Assembly: GCF_030271835.1 (NCBI RefSeq)
Contig: NZ_CP127389.1
Coordinates: forward strand, 2,702,001 to 2,766,000
Source: Proteus appendicitidis
GTDB lineage: Bacteria; Pseudomonadota; Gammaproteobacteria; Enterobacterales; Enterobacteriaceae
DNA length: 64,000 nucleotides
Reading direction: 5' to 3'
The notes beneath the pieces are model-generated. The model searched no databases. It saw only the letters and a list, made by a program, of their open reading frames with translations, and was not told the origin of the DNA. Made by a program: the position numbers and the translations under genes. Numbering within the stretch: the stretch's first letter is position 1; every line of letters starts with the position of its first letter. Below are positions 31,624 to 41,755 of this stretch, one piece after another.

Positions 31624-32133
31624 ATGGGTCTGTTTGATAAATTAAAATCACTGGTTTCAGAGGAAAAGAAAGGCAGTGGCACGATTGATATTGTTGCACC
31701 ACTTTCTGGTGAAATCGTCAATATCGAAGATGTTCCTGATGTTGTTTTCGCTGAAAAAATCGTAGGTGACGGTATTGCTATCAAACCTGCTGGTAATAAA
31801 ATTGTTGCGCCAGTCGATGGTACTATCGGTAAAATTTTCGAGACTAACCATGCTTTCTCTATTGAGTCTGACAACGGTATCGAGTTATTTGTCCACTTCG
31901 GTATCGACACTGTTGAACTGAAAGGTGAAGGGTTTAAGCGTATCGCTGAAGAAGGTCAGCAAGTAAAAGTTGGTGATACTATTTTAGAATTTGACTTGGC
32001 TGTATTAGAAGAAAAGGCAAAATCAGTTCTAACACCGGTTGTTATCTCTAATATGGATGAAATTCAGGGTTTAACCAAAATGACAGGCCCAGTTACTGTT
32101 GGTGAAACCGTTATTATTCAGATTAAAAAATAA
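31624..32133 (+). CDS. crr: Glucose-specific PTS component EIIA-Glc
   Basis: 169 residues as in E. coli. It accepts phosphate from HPr and passes it to glucose-specific EIIB; unphosphorylated it blocks other sugar permeases, phosphorylated it stimulates adenylate cyclase. The active-site His91 lies in FVHFGIDTV, with the partner His76 in NHAFSIES. The N-terminal amphipathic helix [12 protein letters not shown] is present. AGGAG precedes the ATG, 49 bases after ptsI. In E. coli pdxK follows crr; here it is absent and ERIC repeats and cysM follow. Confidence 0.98.
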   Translation: MGLFDKLKSLVSEEKKGSGTIDIVAPLSGEIVNIEDVPDVVFAEKIVGDGIAIKPAGNKIVAPVDGTIGKIFETNHAFSIESDNGIELFVHFGIDTVELKGEGFKRIAEEGQQVKVGDTILEFDLAVLEEKAKSVLTPVVISNMDEIQGLTKMTGPVTVGETVIIQIKK

Positions 32134-32154
32134 TCTTCTGTGATATTCTCTATT

Positions 32155-32187
32155 TAAACCGCCACCAATAAAGTGGCGGTTTTTTTA
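32155..32187. terminator. Intrinsic terminator of ptsHI-crr
   Basis: AAACCGCCAC / GTGGCGGTTT stem followed by seven Ts, 22 bases after crr. Confidence 0.92.
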
Positions 32188-32238
32188 TATTTAAAAAACA
32201 CGAACTAAAAACTACTCTAACTCATTCGACAATGTTCT

Positions 32239-32307
32239 TACTCTAAATAATTCAAGATGCAGCGAATGAGAGTAGTCAACAACGCTATAACTTGAAGAAT
32301 GACGAGT
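32239..32307. repeat. Internally deleted ERIC element
   Basis: About 69 bases with both ERIC ends, CTCTAAATAATTCAAGATGC on the left and CAACTTGAAG-like CTTGAAGAATGACGAGT on the right, but lacking the central part. Compare the full copy that starts five bases further on. Confidence 0.75.
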
Positions 32308-32311
32308 GAAA

Positions 32312-32435
32312 TGCTCTAAATAATTCAAGGTGTAGCTAGGCGACAAGTGAATAAATCCCTAGGAGCATACATTAGTATGTGACTAGGGTGAGTGAACGCA
32401 GTCAACAACGCTACAACTTGAAGTATAACGAGTAA
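32312..32435. repeat. Full-length ERIC (IRU) element
   Basis: About 124 bases running from GCTCTAAATAATTCAAGG to CAACTTGAAGTATAACGAGT. Its centre (TCCCTAGGAGCATAC then GTATGTGACTAGGGTGAG) matches the enterobacterial ERIC core, where the family reads CCCCAGGAGCTTAC and GTGACTGGGGTGAG. ERICs are non-coding palindromic elements of about 127 bases found between genes. Here it lies between the convergent crr and cysM. Confidence 0.88.
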
Positions 32436-32448
32436 GAATTATGACGAG
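32436..32448. repeat. ERIC right-end remnant overlapping the cysM stop codon
   Basis: GAATTATGACGAG repeats the ERIC terminal sequence (compare GAAGTATAACGAG and GAAGAATGACGAG just upstream). It supplies the final serine codons and stop of cysM. Confidence 0.5.
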
Positions 32449-33323
32449 AAAACGCCCGTAGATAGATAACGATCACCCCTATCACACACAATCGCAACAA
32501 TCACCGCACCAGGATTCTCTTTTGCAACGCGCAGAGCGCCAGCAACAGCCCCTCCAGAACTTACGCCACAGAAGATACCCTCTTGACTTGCTAAAAGGCG
32601 CATCGTTGATTCTGCTTCTTTTTGTGACATATCTATCACACTATCCACCAGCTCTTTTTTAAAGATACCCGGCAAGTAAGCAGGTGACCAACGACGAATA
32701 CCTGGAATTTGACTTTTCTCTTCAGGCTGAAGTCCGATGACTTGCACACTATCAGATTGTGTTTTTAAGTAACTTCCTACACCTGTGATTGTACCCGTTG
32801 TTCCCATACTCGAAACAAAATGCGTAATGCGACCTTGTGTTTGTTGCCAAATTTCAGGGCCAGTAGAAATAAAATGAGCTCTGGGATTATCTGGATTATT
32901 AAATTGGTCTAATACCTTACCTTTGCCCTGCTGTTCCATCTGCTGTGCGAGATCTCGCGCACCTTCCATACCGACTTCACGACTCACTAAAATCAATTCT
33001 GCACCATAGGCTTGCATTGATGCTTGACGCTCTTTACTCATATTCTCAGGCATTAACAGCTTTAAACGATAACCTTTTACCGCTGCAATCATTGCTAAGG
33101 CAATTCCTGTATTACCACTAGTTGCTTCTATCAGCGTATCACCCGGCTTTATTTCACCGCGTAGTTCCGCTTGTTCAATCATCGATAATGCAGCTCTGTC
33201 TTTTACTGAACCTGCGGGATTATTGCCTTCAAGCTTAACCCAGATTTCAGCGTCCACCTCTTGTGTAAGTCGTTGTAGTTTTACTAATGGTGTATTACCA
33301 ATAAATTGTTCTAACCCTGCCAC
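32439..33323 (-). CDS. cysM: Cysteine synthase B, short C-terminus
   Basis: 294 residues. It makes cysteine from O-acetylserine and sulfide, and S-sulfocysteine from thiosulfate. Lys41 in NPAGSVKDRAAL is the pyridoxal-phosphate lysine; [10 protein letters not shown] and SSMGTTGTITGVG are the substrate and phosphate loops. E. coli CysM (303) continues about nine residues past STGVF; here the protein ends STGVFSS inside ERIC-like sequence. The catalytic part is intact. In E. coli cysM closes cysPUWAM; here 179 bases and a terminator separate it from cysA. Confidence 0.95.
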   Translation of the reverse strand: MAGLEQFIGNTPLVKLQRLTQEVDAEIWVKLEGNNPAGSVKDRAALSMIEQAELRGEIKPGDTLIEATSGNTGIALAMIAAVKGYRLKLLMPENMSKERQASMQAYGAELILVSREVGMEGARDLAQQMEQQGKGKVLDQFNNPDNPRAHFISTGPEIWQQTQGRITHFVSSMGTTGTITGVGSYLKTQSDSVQVIGLQPEEKSQIPGIRRWSPAYLPGIFKKELVDSVIDMSQKEAESTMRLLASQEGIFCGVSSGGAVAGALRVAKENPGAVIVAIVCDRGDRYLSTGVFSS

Positions 33324-33434
33324 AATAAGTTCCTGCTCATTTGTTTGTCTGTATTAATGAAGAAATCACATTTAACTTATTAACGCAATAATATTAACGT
33401 AATTCAATAAATCTCTTCATTTTCTTAAAAACCA

Positions 33435-33468
33435 AAACACCCATGCCTGAAATAAGCATGGGTGAAAA
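33435..33468. terminator. Terminator between cysA and cysM
   Basis: CACCCATGC / GCATGGGTG nine-pair stem; on the minus strand it is followed by TTTTGGTTTTT. It should end cysPUWA transcripts before cysM. Confidence 0.8.
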
Positions 33469-33502
33469 ATAGTGAAATTAAGTGATAGATTAAATAATTA
33501 AA

Positions 33503-34591
33503 TTAGGCGGTATAGGCTAACGATACCGTATTTAAGGGAGTATCCCCCGTATATAAACGGGCTTGAGCACCTCCCATATAATAGGTATTTCCTTTTGTTG
33601 GCGCTGAAGAAATAGCATTCCAAACTGCGGTAATCGGTGTTTCACTCCATCCTAATGGCTGTAAAATTAACTGCCAATAATGTCCTTTAGGTGATACCTC
33701 AATAACCTTGACGGGCAATCGGCAAACACTATTAGCATGTCCACTTAATGCAATTTCCCAAGGACGCAAGAACACATCTACCGAACCTTGATAAAGCGGT
33801 GTTACAGATAAGGGCAAGTGATATCCCCCAATCTGTAATTGAGCACCATTAATTTCACCTTGTAGATGATTCACATCACCTAAAAATTCTAAAACGAAGC
33901 GACTTTTTGGTGATTGCCACACTTCTTGCGGTGTTCCGACTTGCTCTATTTTGCCATTCCCCATAATCACAATACGATCAGCAACTTCCATCGCTTCTTG
34001 TTGATCATGAGTGACAAAAACACTGGTAAATTTAAGCTCTTCATGCAATTCGCGTAACCAACGACGCAATTCTGTTCTTACTTTGGCATCTAAAGCACCA
34101 AAAGGCTCATCTAATAACAAAATTTGCGGCTCTACAGCCAATGCTCTTGCTAAGGCTACACGCTGTTTCTGCCCACCTGACAATTGTGCAGGATAACGTT
34201 GAGCTAAATGAGGCAATTGGATCATCTCTAATAACTGCTCAACTTTTTTATTAATTACGTCTTTGCTAGGGCGCTCACGACGGGGCAATACAGTTAAACC
34301 AAAAGCGATATTCTCAAATACAGTCATATGGCGAAACAGCGCATAATGCTGAAAAACAAAACCGACTTTGCGATCTCTCGCGTGTAACCGACTAACATCC
34401 TGCCCTTCGAAACGAATGCTTCCTTGGGTTTGATGTTCAAGACCAGCAATAATACGCAAGAGCGTTGTTTTGCCTGATCCAGAAGGCCCTAACAATGCCA
34501 CCATTTCACCTGAAGCCACATCAAGTGTGACATCATGCAACACTTCAGTGCGATCAAAATATTTTGTGACACTATTAATTTCAATACTCAT
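33503..34591 (-). CDS. cysA: Sulfate/thiosulfate ABC-importer ATPase CysA
   Basis: 362 residues (E. coli 365). It powers sulfate and thiosulfate uptake with CysU, CysW and the binding proteins. Walker [10 protein letters not shown] lies near residue 34, the signature [16 protein letters not shown] near 137, Walker [13 protein letters not shown] near 157 and the switch His in VTHDQQEA near 192. The C-terminal third is the regulatory TOBE-like domain. GAGG precedes the ATG; 32 bases separate it from cysW. Confidence 0.96.
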   Translation of the reverse strand: MSIEINSVTKYFDRTEVLHDVTLDVASGEMVALLGPSGSGKTTLLRIIAGLEHQTQGSIRFEGQDVSRLHARDRKVGFVFQHYALFRHMTVFENIAFGLTVLPRRERPSKDVINKKVEQLLEMIQLPHLAQRYPAQLSGGQKQRVALARALAVEPQILLLDEPFGALDAKVRTELRRWLRELHEELKFTSVFVTHDQQEAMEVADRIVIMGNGKIEQVGTPQEVWQSPKSRFVLEFLGDVNHLQGEINGAQLQIGGYHLPLSVTPLYQGSVDVFLRPWEIALSGHANSVCRLPVKVIEVSPKGHYWQLILQPLGWSETPITAVWNAISSAPTKGNTYYMGGAQARLYTGDTPLNTVSLAYTA

Positions 34592-34623
34592 ATTTTGCCT
34601 CTACTTTGTGTAAATAATGATGT

Positions 34624-35466
34624 TCATTGCTGACGGGCTAAATGCCATTGCAAAGCACTTTTAAACATTAAGGTGAAAATTGCCATCATCGCGAGTAATG
34701 CAGCCGCAGTAAATGCACCGACGGTATTGTAATCTTGATGCAGTAATTCAACTTGTAACGGTAGTGAATAGGTTTCGCCACGAATAGCACCAGATACCAC
34801 AGAAACCGCACCAAATTCACCGATAGCTCTGGCATTGGTTAATACCACGCCATATAACAATGCCCAGCGAATATTCGGTAATGTCACTCGCCAAAACATC
34901 TTCCAACCACTCGCGCCTAATAACACGGCAGCTTCATCCTCTTGGCTACCTTGGCTCATCATCACTGGCACCAGTTCTCTTACTACAAAAGGGCAAGTAA
35001 CAAACACCGTCACTAATACCATTCCCGGCCATGAGAACATAAGTTGAATATCAAACTGTGATAACCACTGCCCAGCCCAGCCATTGCTACCGTAAAACAG
35101 TAGATAGAGTAATCCAGCAACTACTGGAGACACAGCAAATGGAATATCAATCAAAGTCATTAATAACTGACGCCCCGGAAAACGAAAGCGCGTGACAAGC
35201 CATGCCATACTGACACCGAACAACATATTGACAGGTACAGTGATTAACGCGATGAGCACAGTTAACCAGACTGCATGTAACATATCGCTGTCTAATAAGT
35301 TCTCAGTAAATATTTCAACGCCTTTTGAAAACGCGGTCATAAAGATCCACGCAATAGGCACAACTAAAAATAAAATGGATAACACAACGCCTGTAAAGAT
35401 TAACCCCCACTTTACCCAATCAATTTGGCGACGATATGCCGAGCGTTGTTGCATAATATCTGACAT
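34624..35466 (-). CDS. cysW: Sulfate/thiosulfate ABC-importer permease CysW
   Basis: 280 residues with six membrane helices. The ATPase-contact EAA loop reads EDEAAVLLGASGWKMFWRVTLPNIRWALLYG (about 175-205). It forms the channel with CysU. The ATG at 35466 shares one base with the cysU stop (TGATG), a coupled arrangement; the TTG just upstream is not required. The sequence is close to E. coli CysW throughout but ends earlier, without the His/Glu-rich tail. Confidence 0.95.
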   Translation of the reverse strand: MSDIMQQRSAYRRQIDWVKWGLIFTGVVLSILFLVVPIAWIFMTAFSKGVEIFTENLLDSDMLHAVWLTVLIALITVPVNMLFGVSMAWLVTRFRFPGRQLLMTLIDIPFAVSPVVAGLLYLLFYGSNGWAGQWLSQFDIQLMFSWPGMVLVTVFVTCPFVVRELVPVMMSQGSQEDEAAVLLGASGWKMFWRVTLPNIRWALLYGVVLTNARAIGEFGAVSVVSGAIRGETYSLPLQVELLHQDYNTVGAFTAAALLAMMAIFTLMFKSALQWHLARQQ

Positions 35467-36299
35467 CAATGCCCCCTCAACCGTTGACCAAATCGGCTTT
35501 GTAATCCATTAATTGAAAACAGTAAGACTAATGAAACAAGTAAAATGACAGAAGCAACGGCACTTGCCGCAGGATAATCAAATTCTTGCAATCGAATAAA
35601 AATCATCAAAGAAACAACTTCTGTTTGCCATGCAATATTGCCAGCAATAAAAATAACAGCGCCAAACTCACCTAAACTACGCGTAAAAGAGAGCGCGGTT
35701 CCGGCTATTAGTGCCGGTGATAACTCAGGTAATACAACCTTACAAAAAGTCTGCCAACGACTCGCACCTAGCGTCTCAGCCGCTTCTTCATACTCAGGGC
35801 CTAACTCTTCAAGAACGGGCTGAACCGTTCTTACAACAAAAGGTAAGCTGGTAAATGCCATCGCAACGGCAATGCCAATCCATGTATTAATAACTTTGAT
35901 ATCAAATTTATTCAATACAAAACCGTACCAGCCTTGTGTTGAAAAAAGAGTTGCGAGTGTCAAGCCAGCAACAGCCGTAGGTAAAGCGAAAGGTAAATCC
36001 ATTAAACCATCAAGTAGTTGTCTGCCCGGAAAACGATAACGAGTAATGATCCACGCGAGCAACATACCGAAAATAGCATTAAAAATACTGGCAACTGCCG
36101 CCGCTAATAGCGTGACTTTATAAGCGGCCACTATTTGTGGATGCGTGATCACTGCCCAATATTGAGCAAAACTCATATCAGAAAGTTGCACAACCAGCGC
36201 ACTCATTGGTAACAGTAAGATCAAGCAGGTATAAAACAGTGTTCCACCTAAACTTAATCCAAATCCCGGTAAAACTCGTTTGCTGGTTGCGGTAAACAT
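35466..36299 (-). CDS. cysU: Sulfate/thiosulfate ABC-importer permease CysU (CysT)
   Basis: 277 residues (E. coli 277), six membrane helices, EAA loop EYEEAAETLGASRWQTFCKVVLPELSPALIAG near 165-195. It pairs with CysW to form the sulfate/thiosulfate pore. Its ATG overlaps the cysP stop by one base (TAATG) and its stop overlaps the cysW start, so cysP-U-W are translationally coupled. Confidence 0.95.
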   Translation of the reverse strand: MFTATSKRVLPGFGLSLGGTLFYTCLILLLPMSALVVQLSDMSFAQYWAVITHPQIVAAYKVTLLAAAVASIFNAIFGMLLAWIITRYRFPGRQLLDGLMDLPFALPTAVAGLTLATLFSTQGWYGFVLNKFDIKVINTWIGIAVAMAFTSLPFVVRTVQPVLEELGPEYEEAAETLGASRWQTFCKVVLPELSPALIAGTALSFTRSLGEFGAVIFIAGNIAWQTEVVSLMIFIRLQEFDYPAASAVASVILLVSLVLLFSINGLQSRFGQRLRGH

Positions 36300-37318
36300 T
36301 ATTGACGTCCTTGCGCTAATAACTTATCAAGCATGCCATCTGTCGTGAAATGTGTTTTCATCACGTTATTCCAGTCACCGAATACCTCTTCAATCGTAAA
36401 TAGTGACGTTGCTGGAAACTGTGCTGCTTTTGCAGCCATGACTGCTTTATCATTTACGCGATAATTAAATTGCGTAATGATTTCTTGTGCTTTAGGGCTG
36501 TATAAATAATTTAGATAGGCTTTTGCCAGTGCTTCGGTGTCGTTACGTTGAACATTTTTATCAATCCAAGCGACAGGAAACTCAGCTAATATATCAACAG
36601 GTGGCACAATGACTTGATATTCATCTTCACCATATTGTTGACGAATATTATTAACTTCAGATTCAAAGCTGATTAATACATCTCCGAGTCCACGTTCAAT
36701 AAAAGAAGTCGTTGCACCACGACCGCCTGTATCAAATACCTCAACATTCTTGAGGAATTTCTTCATTGCTTCTTGTGTTTTCTCATCGCTGCCATAAGCT
36801 TTTTCAAAAGCGCCCCACGCTGCTAAATAGGTATAGCGACCATTACCCGATGTTTTAGGATTAGGGAAAACCACTTTGACATCTTCACGCGTTAAGTCTT
36901 CCCATGAAGTAATATTCTTTGGATTTCCTTTACGTACTAAATACGCCATGGTGGAATAATAAGGCGAGCTATTATTAGGAAGACGTTGTTGCCAATCAGC
37001 AGGAATTAAATTGCCTTTATCATGCAAAATTTGCACATCAGTGACTTGGTTATAGGTCACGACATCCGCAGGTAAACCTTGCAATATTGCAAGTGCTTGC
37101 TTAGAAGAGCCAGCATGTGATTGTTTGATGGTGATCTTATCGTCAGGATGTTGAGCATCCCACTGCGTTTTAAAATCACTATTTAGCTGTGTGAATAGCT
37201 CTCTTGCGATATCGTAAGAGCTATTAAGTAATTGAGCGGCCCCTGCATAACTACTAACAACCAAAGACAATGCTGCGGTTGCTTGTAATGCAAAGGTTCT
37301 GATTGTGTTTTTCTTCAT
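36299..37318 (-). CDS. cysP: Thiosulfate-binding periplasmic protein CysP
   Basis: 339 residues with a signal peptide ending near SYAGAA (cleaved before QLLNSSYD). It delivers thiosulfate, and also sulfate, to CysUWA. Family motifs: [13 protein letters not shown] near residue 33, [25 protein letters not shown] near 65, and [21 protein letters not shown] near 150. I use the ATG at 37318; a TTG directly before it is in frame. It is first in cysPUWA. CysB-dependent induction is expected from the family, with no site identified in the 170 bases upstream. Confidence 0.95.
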   Translation of the reverse strand: MKKNTIRTFALQATAALSLVVSSYAGAAQLLNSSYDIARELFTQLNSDFKTQWDAQHPDDKITIKQSHAGSSKQALAILQGLPADVVTYNQVTDVQILHDKGNLIPADWQQRLPNNSSPYYSTMAYLVRKGNPKNITSWEDLTREDVKVVFPNPKTSGNGRYTYLAAWGAFEKAYGSDEKTQEAMKKFLKNVEVFDTGGRGATTSFIERGLGDVLISFESEVNNIRQQYGEDEYQVIVPPVDILAEFPVAWIDKNVQRNDTEALAKAYLNYLYSPKAQEIITQFNYRVNDKAVMAAKAAQFPATSLFTIEEVFGDWNNVMKTHFTTDGMLDKLLAQGRQ

Positions 37319-37491
37319 CAAAAGTACCCATCATTGTAAGTTTTATTCTAATGGCTACTCTATCGGCTTTATTTATAACAGTGTAGTTAGCTTTTGTTAT
37401 TTGATATAACTACAAGCTATTAAAAATGACTAAAACTCAGGCTAATTAATTAAAATTACATCAATTACTATTAATGTGAAAAAATGTCAGA

Positions 37492-37522
37492 CAAAAATGC
37501 CCGCTTATAAAGCAGGCATTTC
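37492..37522 (-). terminator. Intrinsic terminator of yfeX
   Basis: On the minus strand AAATGCCTGCT pairs with AGCGGGCATTT (one G-U) and runs into TTTTTGTC, 33 bases after the yfeX stop. Confidence 0.85.
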
Positions 37523-37554
37523 ACTAATAAAACGTCTTTAACACTAGATAATGA

Positions 37555-38451
37555 TTACAGTGCTTTTAATACTTCATAAGAAGGGGCGAAGTAATAACTT
37601 CCTGTTACAGGTTTACTCATACGTAATAGGTCATCATATTTGCCATCTAATTCACCAAACATGCTCAATAGTTGTTGCTCGATGTTATATAAACGACCAC
37701 AGTAAGCTAAGAAATATAAACCATGTTTACCGCTTACAGTACCGTAAGGCAGACTGTGACGTAAAATCGCTAACTCTTCACCGTCTTCTTCAATTACAAC
37801 ACGAGAAACGTGAGATGTTACATTGCGTTCAGATTCATCAAGTTCAACACTGTCTTTTTTAGTACGACCGATCATTTTTTCTTGGTCTGATTCACTAAAA
37901 CGCGTCCACTTCTTCAGGTTATGCTCATAACGTTGAACTAAAACATAACTACCACCAGCATCAACACCGTCATTAATTAGTGCTACACCATAACGCTCAT
38001 CATCTTGTGGATTTTCTGTGCCATCAATGAAACCGCTAAAATCGCGCTCTTCAATCCAACGGAAACCATGAATTTCTTCTTCAACTTTGATTGCATCACC
38101 AAAAGCAGCAATTGCGGCTTGTGCCAGTGAGAAATTCACATCATGACGCATAGATTGGATATGAATAAGTAGATCGCGCTGTGTTGCAGGCGCTAGTCCT
38201 TTACCTAAAGGGCGAAAAGGTTTTAGCTCTGGTGCGCTATTTTCATCGGAAAGCTTTTTCCAAAGATCAGAGCCAAATGCAACAACTGCGCCTAGTGATG
38301 CATCCGGAAATTGCTTTTGTAAATCAGATAATGATTGCATGAATTTCTGACATCCTTCACGCAGAGCCTCTAATTCACCCACGACCATTGCTTCAATAAA
38401 AAGACCAAATTTACTATGTGCGACTAAAATGCCACTTTGCGCATGAGACAT
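37555..38451 (-). CDS. yfeX: Dye-decolorizing-type haem peroxidase YfeX
   Basis: 298 residues (E. coli YfeX 299). The Dyp peroxidase motif GxxDG is seen as [12 protein letters not shown] near 147, and the proximal haem His lies in SHVSRV near 213, followed by ILRHSLPYG near 230. YfeX is a cytoplasmic haem-binding peroxidase with porphyrinogen-oxidising activity; a proposed deferrochelatase role is disputed. The yfeX-yfeY-ypeA-hemF neighbourhood is conserved with E. coli, which places it near haem biosynthesis. Confidence 0.92.
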   Translation of the reverse strand: MSHAQSGILVAHSKFGLFIEAMVVGELEALREGCQKFMQSLSDLQKQFPDASLGAVVAFGSDLWKKLSDENSAPELKPFRPLGKGLAPATQRDLLIHIQSMRHDVNFSLAQAAIAAFGDAIKVEEEIHGFRWIEERDFSGFIDGTENPQDDERYGVALINDGVDAGGSYVLVQRYEHNLKKWTRFSESDQEKMIGRTKKDSVELDESERNVTSHVSRVVIEEDGEELAILRHSLPYGTVSGKHGLYFLAYCGRLYNIEQQLLSMFGELDGKYDDLLRMSKPVTGSYYFAPSYEVLKAL

Positions 38452-38602
38452 ATTGCTTTCCTAATCAATAATCAAAACACCCAAAATAATGTTGATTATA
38501 TCGAATACTTTTTCCTGAAGATTTGCCTTTCAACAAAAATCAGACAATCTGATCATAAAATCTTCCCTGTTTTATAAGGAATAGTATAAGGAATAGCGCA
38601 AA

Positions 38603-39199
38603 TTATTTGTTCTGCCAAATAATTTGCGTTAATACCCAGTTAGATAAAACTTCATCAGGTGGCATCAATCCATCAGGACCATCCCATTGACCACTAAAGA
38701 CATAACTCACCGATTTAGCTTCTGCGGATTGGCATAAAATGGTTCTCTGTTTTTCATCTTTAGGACCTTTGCTACATGCACCAAATGCTTTTTTATAGAT
38801 ATCTTTAAATGGTGTACCTATCGTTGTTCCCCAATCCGTTGTTGCCTTAGCATCAAAGACTTCTATTTTCTCAACGGTGCCTTTTTCTTTGCCATAGAAA
38901 GCCACTTGGATTTTATTATCTTCAAGTGCTTGGACTACAACAGTAATATCGCTACCTTGCATCTCCATACCTTCACGATAATTGAAGCTACCGCCTAGCG
39001 CATTTTTTATTTCACTTTCTGTTATTTTGGTTGAGCTGGTGATATTACCTAATCCATTGGCAGAAACTGTTAACGTATCATTTGAAAACCAATTCATCGG
39101 ATTTAGTGCAGAAAAAGACATTCCTCCCATGGATGAACAGCCACTTAATAGCAAAACACTTGTGCTTAAACACAAGGGTAACCAAAACTTAGGCATCAT
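38603..39199 (-). CDS. yfeY: YfeY-like outer-membrane lipoprotein
   Basis: 198 residues with a lipoprotein signal ending LLLSGC (Cys21). The mature part resembles E. coli YfeY: SALNPMNWF near 30, GLGNITSSTKITESEI near 50, IGTPFKDIYKKAFGAC near 127, and the end GPDGLMPPDEVLSNW...IIWQ. YfeY is a sigma-E-regulated lipoprotein of unknown role in E. coli. I could not find a convincing sigma-E promoter by eye. GGAG lies seven bases before the first ATG. Confidence 0.88.
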   Translation of the reverse strand: MMPKFWLPLCLSTSVLLLSGCSSMGGMSFSALNPMNWFSNDTLTVSANGLGNITSSTKITESEIKNALGGSFNYREGMEMQGSDITVVVQALEDNKIQVAFYGKEKGTVEKIEVFDAKATTDWGTTIGTPFKDIYKKAFGACSKGPKDEKQRTILCQSAEAKSVSYVFSGQWDGPDGLMPPDEVLSNWVLTQIIWQNK

Positions 39200-39534
39200 T
39201 TATTTCTCCGTTAAACTTTTTCGTCACACATTAAAATAGATATTGAGGTGATTAAGAACACCTTATCTTACTCTTTGTATCGCCTCAATCATCAGGTTAA
39301 AACCATCGCGATAAATCAGCATAACAAAATATTTACTGATTTGATCTTAGATAACCACATGAAAAGAAAGCCTAGTTACGACCATCTACAGAACATTTTG
39401 TTCCACAGAAAAGGTAATATCAGATTTTACGCATAAAATAAGAAATACAAACGTAAGAATAGAAACCGGGGAAAAGAGATAAATATAAAAGAAAGAGTAA
39501 TAACCCCTAAAGATATCAGGGGTTTTGAATACAA
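39200..39534. other. Intergenic region between yfeY and ypeA
   Basis: 335 bases carrying the yfeY promoter and the ypeA 3' end. A 62-codon plus-strand frame here has no ribosome-binding site. A hairpin AACCCCT / AGGGGTT at 39502-39524 lies 11 bases past the ypeA stop and is probably its terminator, although the T-run is weak. Confidence 0.5.
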
Positions 39535-39972
39535 TTAAAGATCGAAATCCTGATCAACAATTAATCGCTTAGTATAAGTTGTGCTTTCTTGATTTTGATC
39601 TTCATACAATAACTTCTCAAACATACAAATGGTTGCATCATTTTCTTCTGGTACAACTAATGTAATTTGAGGGCATCCTTTCGCAATCAGCTTTTTCTCT
39701 AATCGAGAGATCAATGCATTCGCAATGCCTCTTCCTCGAAAATCTGGGTGAACGCCTAAATAGTATAAAGAGCCACGATGACCATCGTATCCCCCCATTA
39801 CACTACCTACAATCTCTCCTGCCACTTCTGCTATCAGAAATAAATCAGGTGAGTGGTTTAATTTTCTTTCAATATCAATTTCAGGATCGTTATCAGGCGA
39901 TATCAGATCGCAACGCTCCCAAAGTGTAATAATTGCCTCAAAATCATCTTGGCGAAATACACGTATTTCCAT
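39535..39972 (-). CDS. ypeA: GNAT-family acetyltransferase YpeA
   Basis: 145 residues (E. coli YpeA 141). The sequence [23 protein letters not shown] is nearly the E. coli start, which is why the ATG at 39972 is preferred to one four codons upstream. The acetyl-CoA-binding motif is [29 protein letters not shown] near 77-105. YpeA is a predicted cytoplasmic N-acetyltransferase of unproven substrate. In E. coli amiA lies between ypeA and hemF; it is absent here. Confidence 0.92.
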   Translation of the reverse strand: MEIRVFRQDDFEAIITLWERCDLISPDNDPEIDIERKLNHSPDLFLIAEVAGEIVGSVMGGYDGHRGSLYYLGVHPDFRGRGIANALISRLEKKLIAKGCPQITLVVPEENDATICMFEKLLYEDQNQESTTYTKRLIVDQDFDL

Positions 39973-40099
39973 GGTTTTGCCCATTATCTGTCACATAAAT
40001 CTGAATTTATTATCGCTTGTTTGGTTTATGAATCAACTTGAAAATGAGAACATAGACAATATGGAGTTCTATTTTTAATAAATATGATAAAAATTGTAG

Positions 40100-41014
<915 letters not shown>

Positions 41015-41034
41015 CATATTTAATTTATTAAGAA

Positions 41035-41060
41035 TAAAGCCACATTAAAATGTGGCTTTA
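41035..41060. terminator. Palindromic hairpin between hemF and the small lipoprotein gene
   Basis: TAAAGCCACATT / AATGTGGCTTTA is a near-perfect palindrome between convergent genes; it can act in both directions although T-runs are short. Confidence 0.6.
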
Positions 41061-41102
41061 CTGGAATAAAACGAGAATTTTAATAACAAATATTTTCTAG
41101 AA

Positions 41103-41450
41103 TCAATTAAATAAGAAAGCCAGTAAGCCTGTCACTTTATTTTTATTCTCCCACCCTTCCGCTCTCATACAGGTATTAAAATAATCTTTACGCTCCCATT
41201 CATTAGCATCAGAAGGAAAAGAGGTTCCTGCTCCTGAACTAGGAATATCTTTACCATTGACCCTCATAGGAGCAAAAGAAGGCTGAGTTGAAGTCACATA
41301 TCTCGCAGGATATCGCTCTTTGGCTTGTTGCATACACATATTTTTAGCGATATCTAAAGGTGACGGATTTGTGGTTTTTGCTTCCCATTTTTCAGGGGTC
41401 GCACAAGCTGAAAGCATAAAAATGGATGCAATGATGATCGTTTTTTTCAA
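41103..41450 (-). CDS. Small uncharacterised lipoprotein
   Basis: 115 residues with a lipoprotein signal peptide ending MLSAC (Cys16). The mature part has two further cysteines in NMCMQQAKERYP (near 38) and NTCMRAEGW (near 92) that could form a disulfide. This two-cysteine pattern occurs in several small enterobacterial lipoproteins of unknown function. The residues after Cys16 (ATP) do not include the Asp at +2 inner-membrane retention signal, so outer-membrane sorting is expected. It has no clear operon partner. Confidence 0.7.
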   Translation of the reverse strand: MKKTIIIASIFMLSACATPEKWEAKTTNPSPLDIAKNMCMQQAKERYPARYVTSTQPSFAPMRVNGKDIPSSGAGTSFPSDANEWERKDYFNTCMRAEGWENKNKVTGLLAFLFN

Positions 41451-41755
41451 AGTAATAACTCATTAAGACGAATAGGAATCAATTGCATTTTAGCTGTTTT
41501 CTGAAAGAAATAATTAATTTTTTATGAAGTCCAATATCATTGAATAATTATTGAGCAGAAAAACGACAAATTAAATGTTAGATAAGCTGTGGAACCTCAT
41601 TTAAGACAGTGATATCTATTTTTCATAATTTATCTCATTAAAATGTATCAAAGCTCCCATCATTTAAGTATGTTGAAAAAATATAAAAATGAGAAATTTA
41701 TCATTTTTCTTGTCTTAAACTAATCATGCGATCTAAGAAATAAGGAAGGTAAATA
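41451..41755. other. Divergent intergenic region before mviM
   Basis: 305 AT-rich bases with promoters for the lipoprotein gene and mviM. I recognise no operator or structured RNA. AAGGAAG lies eight bases before the mviM ATG. Confidence 0.4.

Noticed and set aside
32239..32435. CRISPR-like or tandem-repeat array
   Set aside because: The two repeats match ERIC elements, with no regular spacers.
39248..39436. 62-codon plus-strand frame between yfeY and ypeA
   Set aside because: No ribosome-binding site and no protein-like features; lies in the yfeY upstream region.
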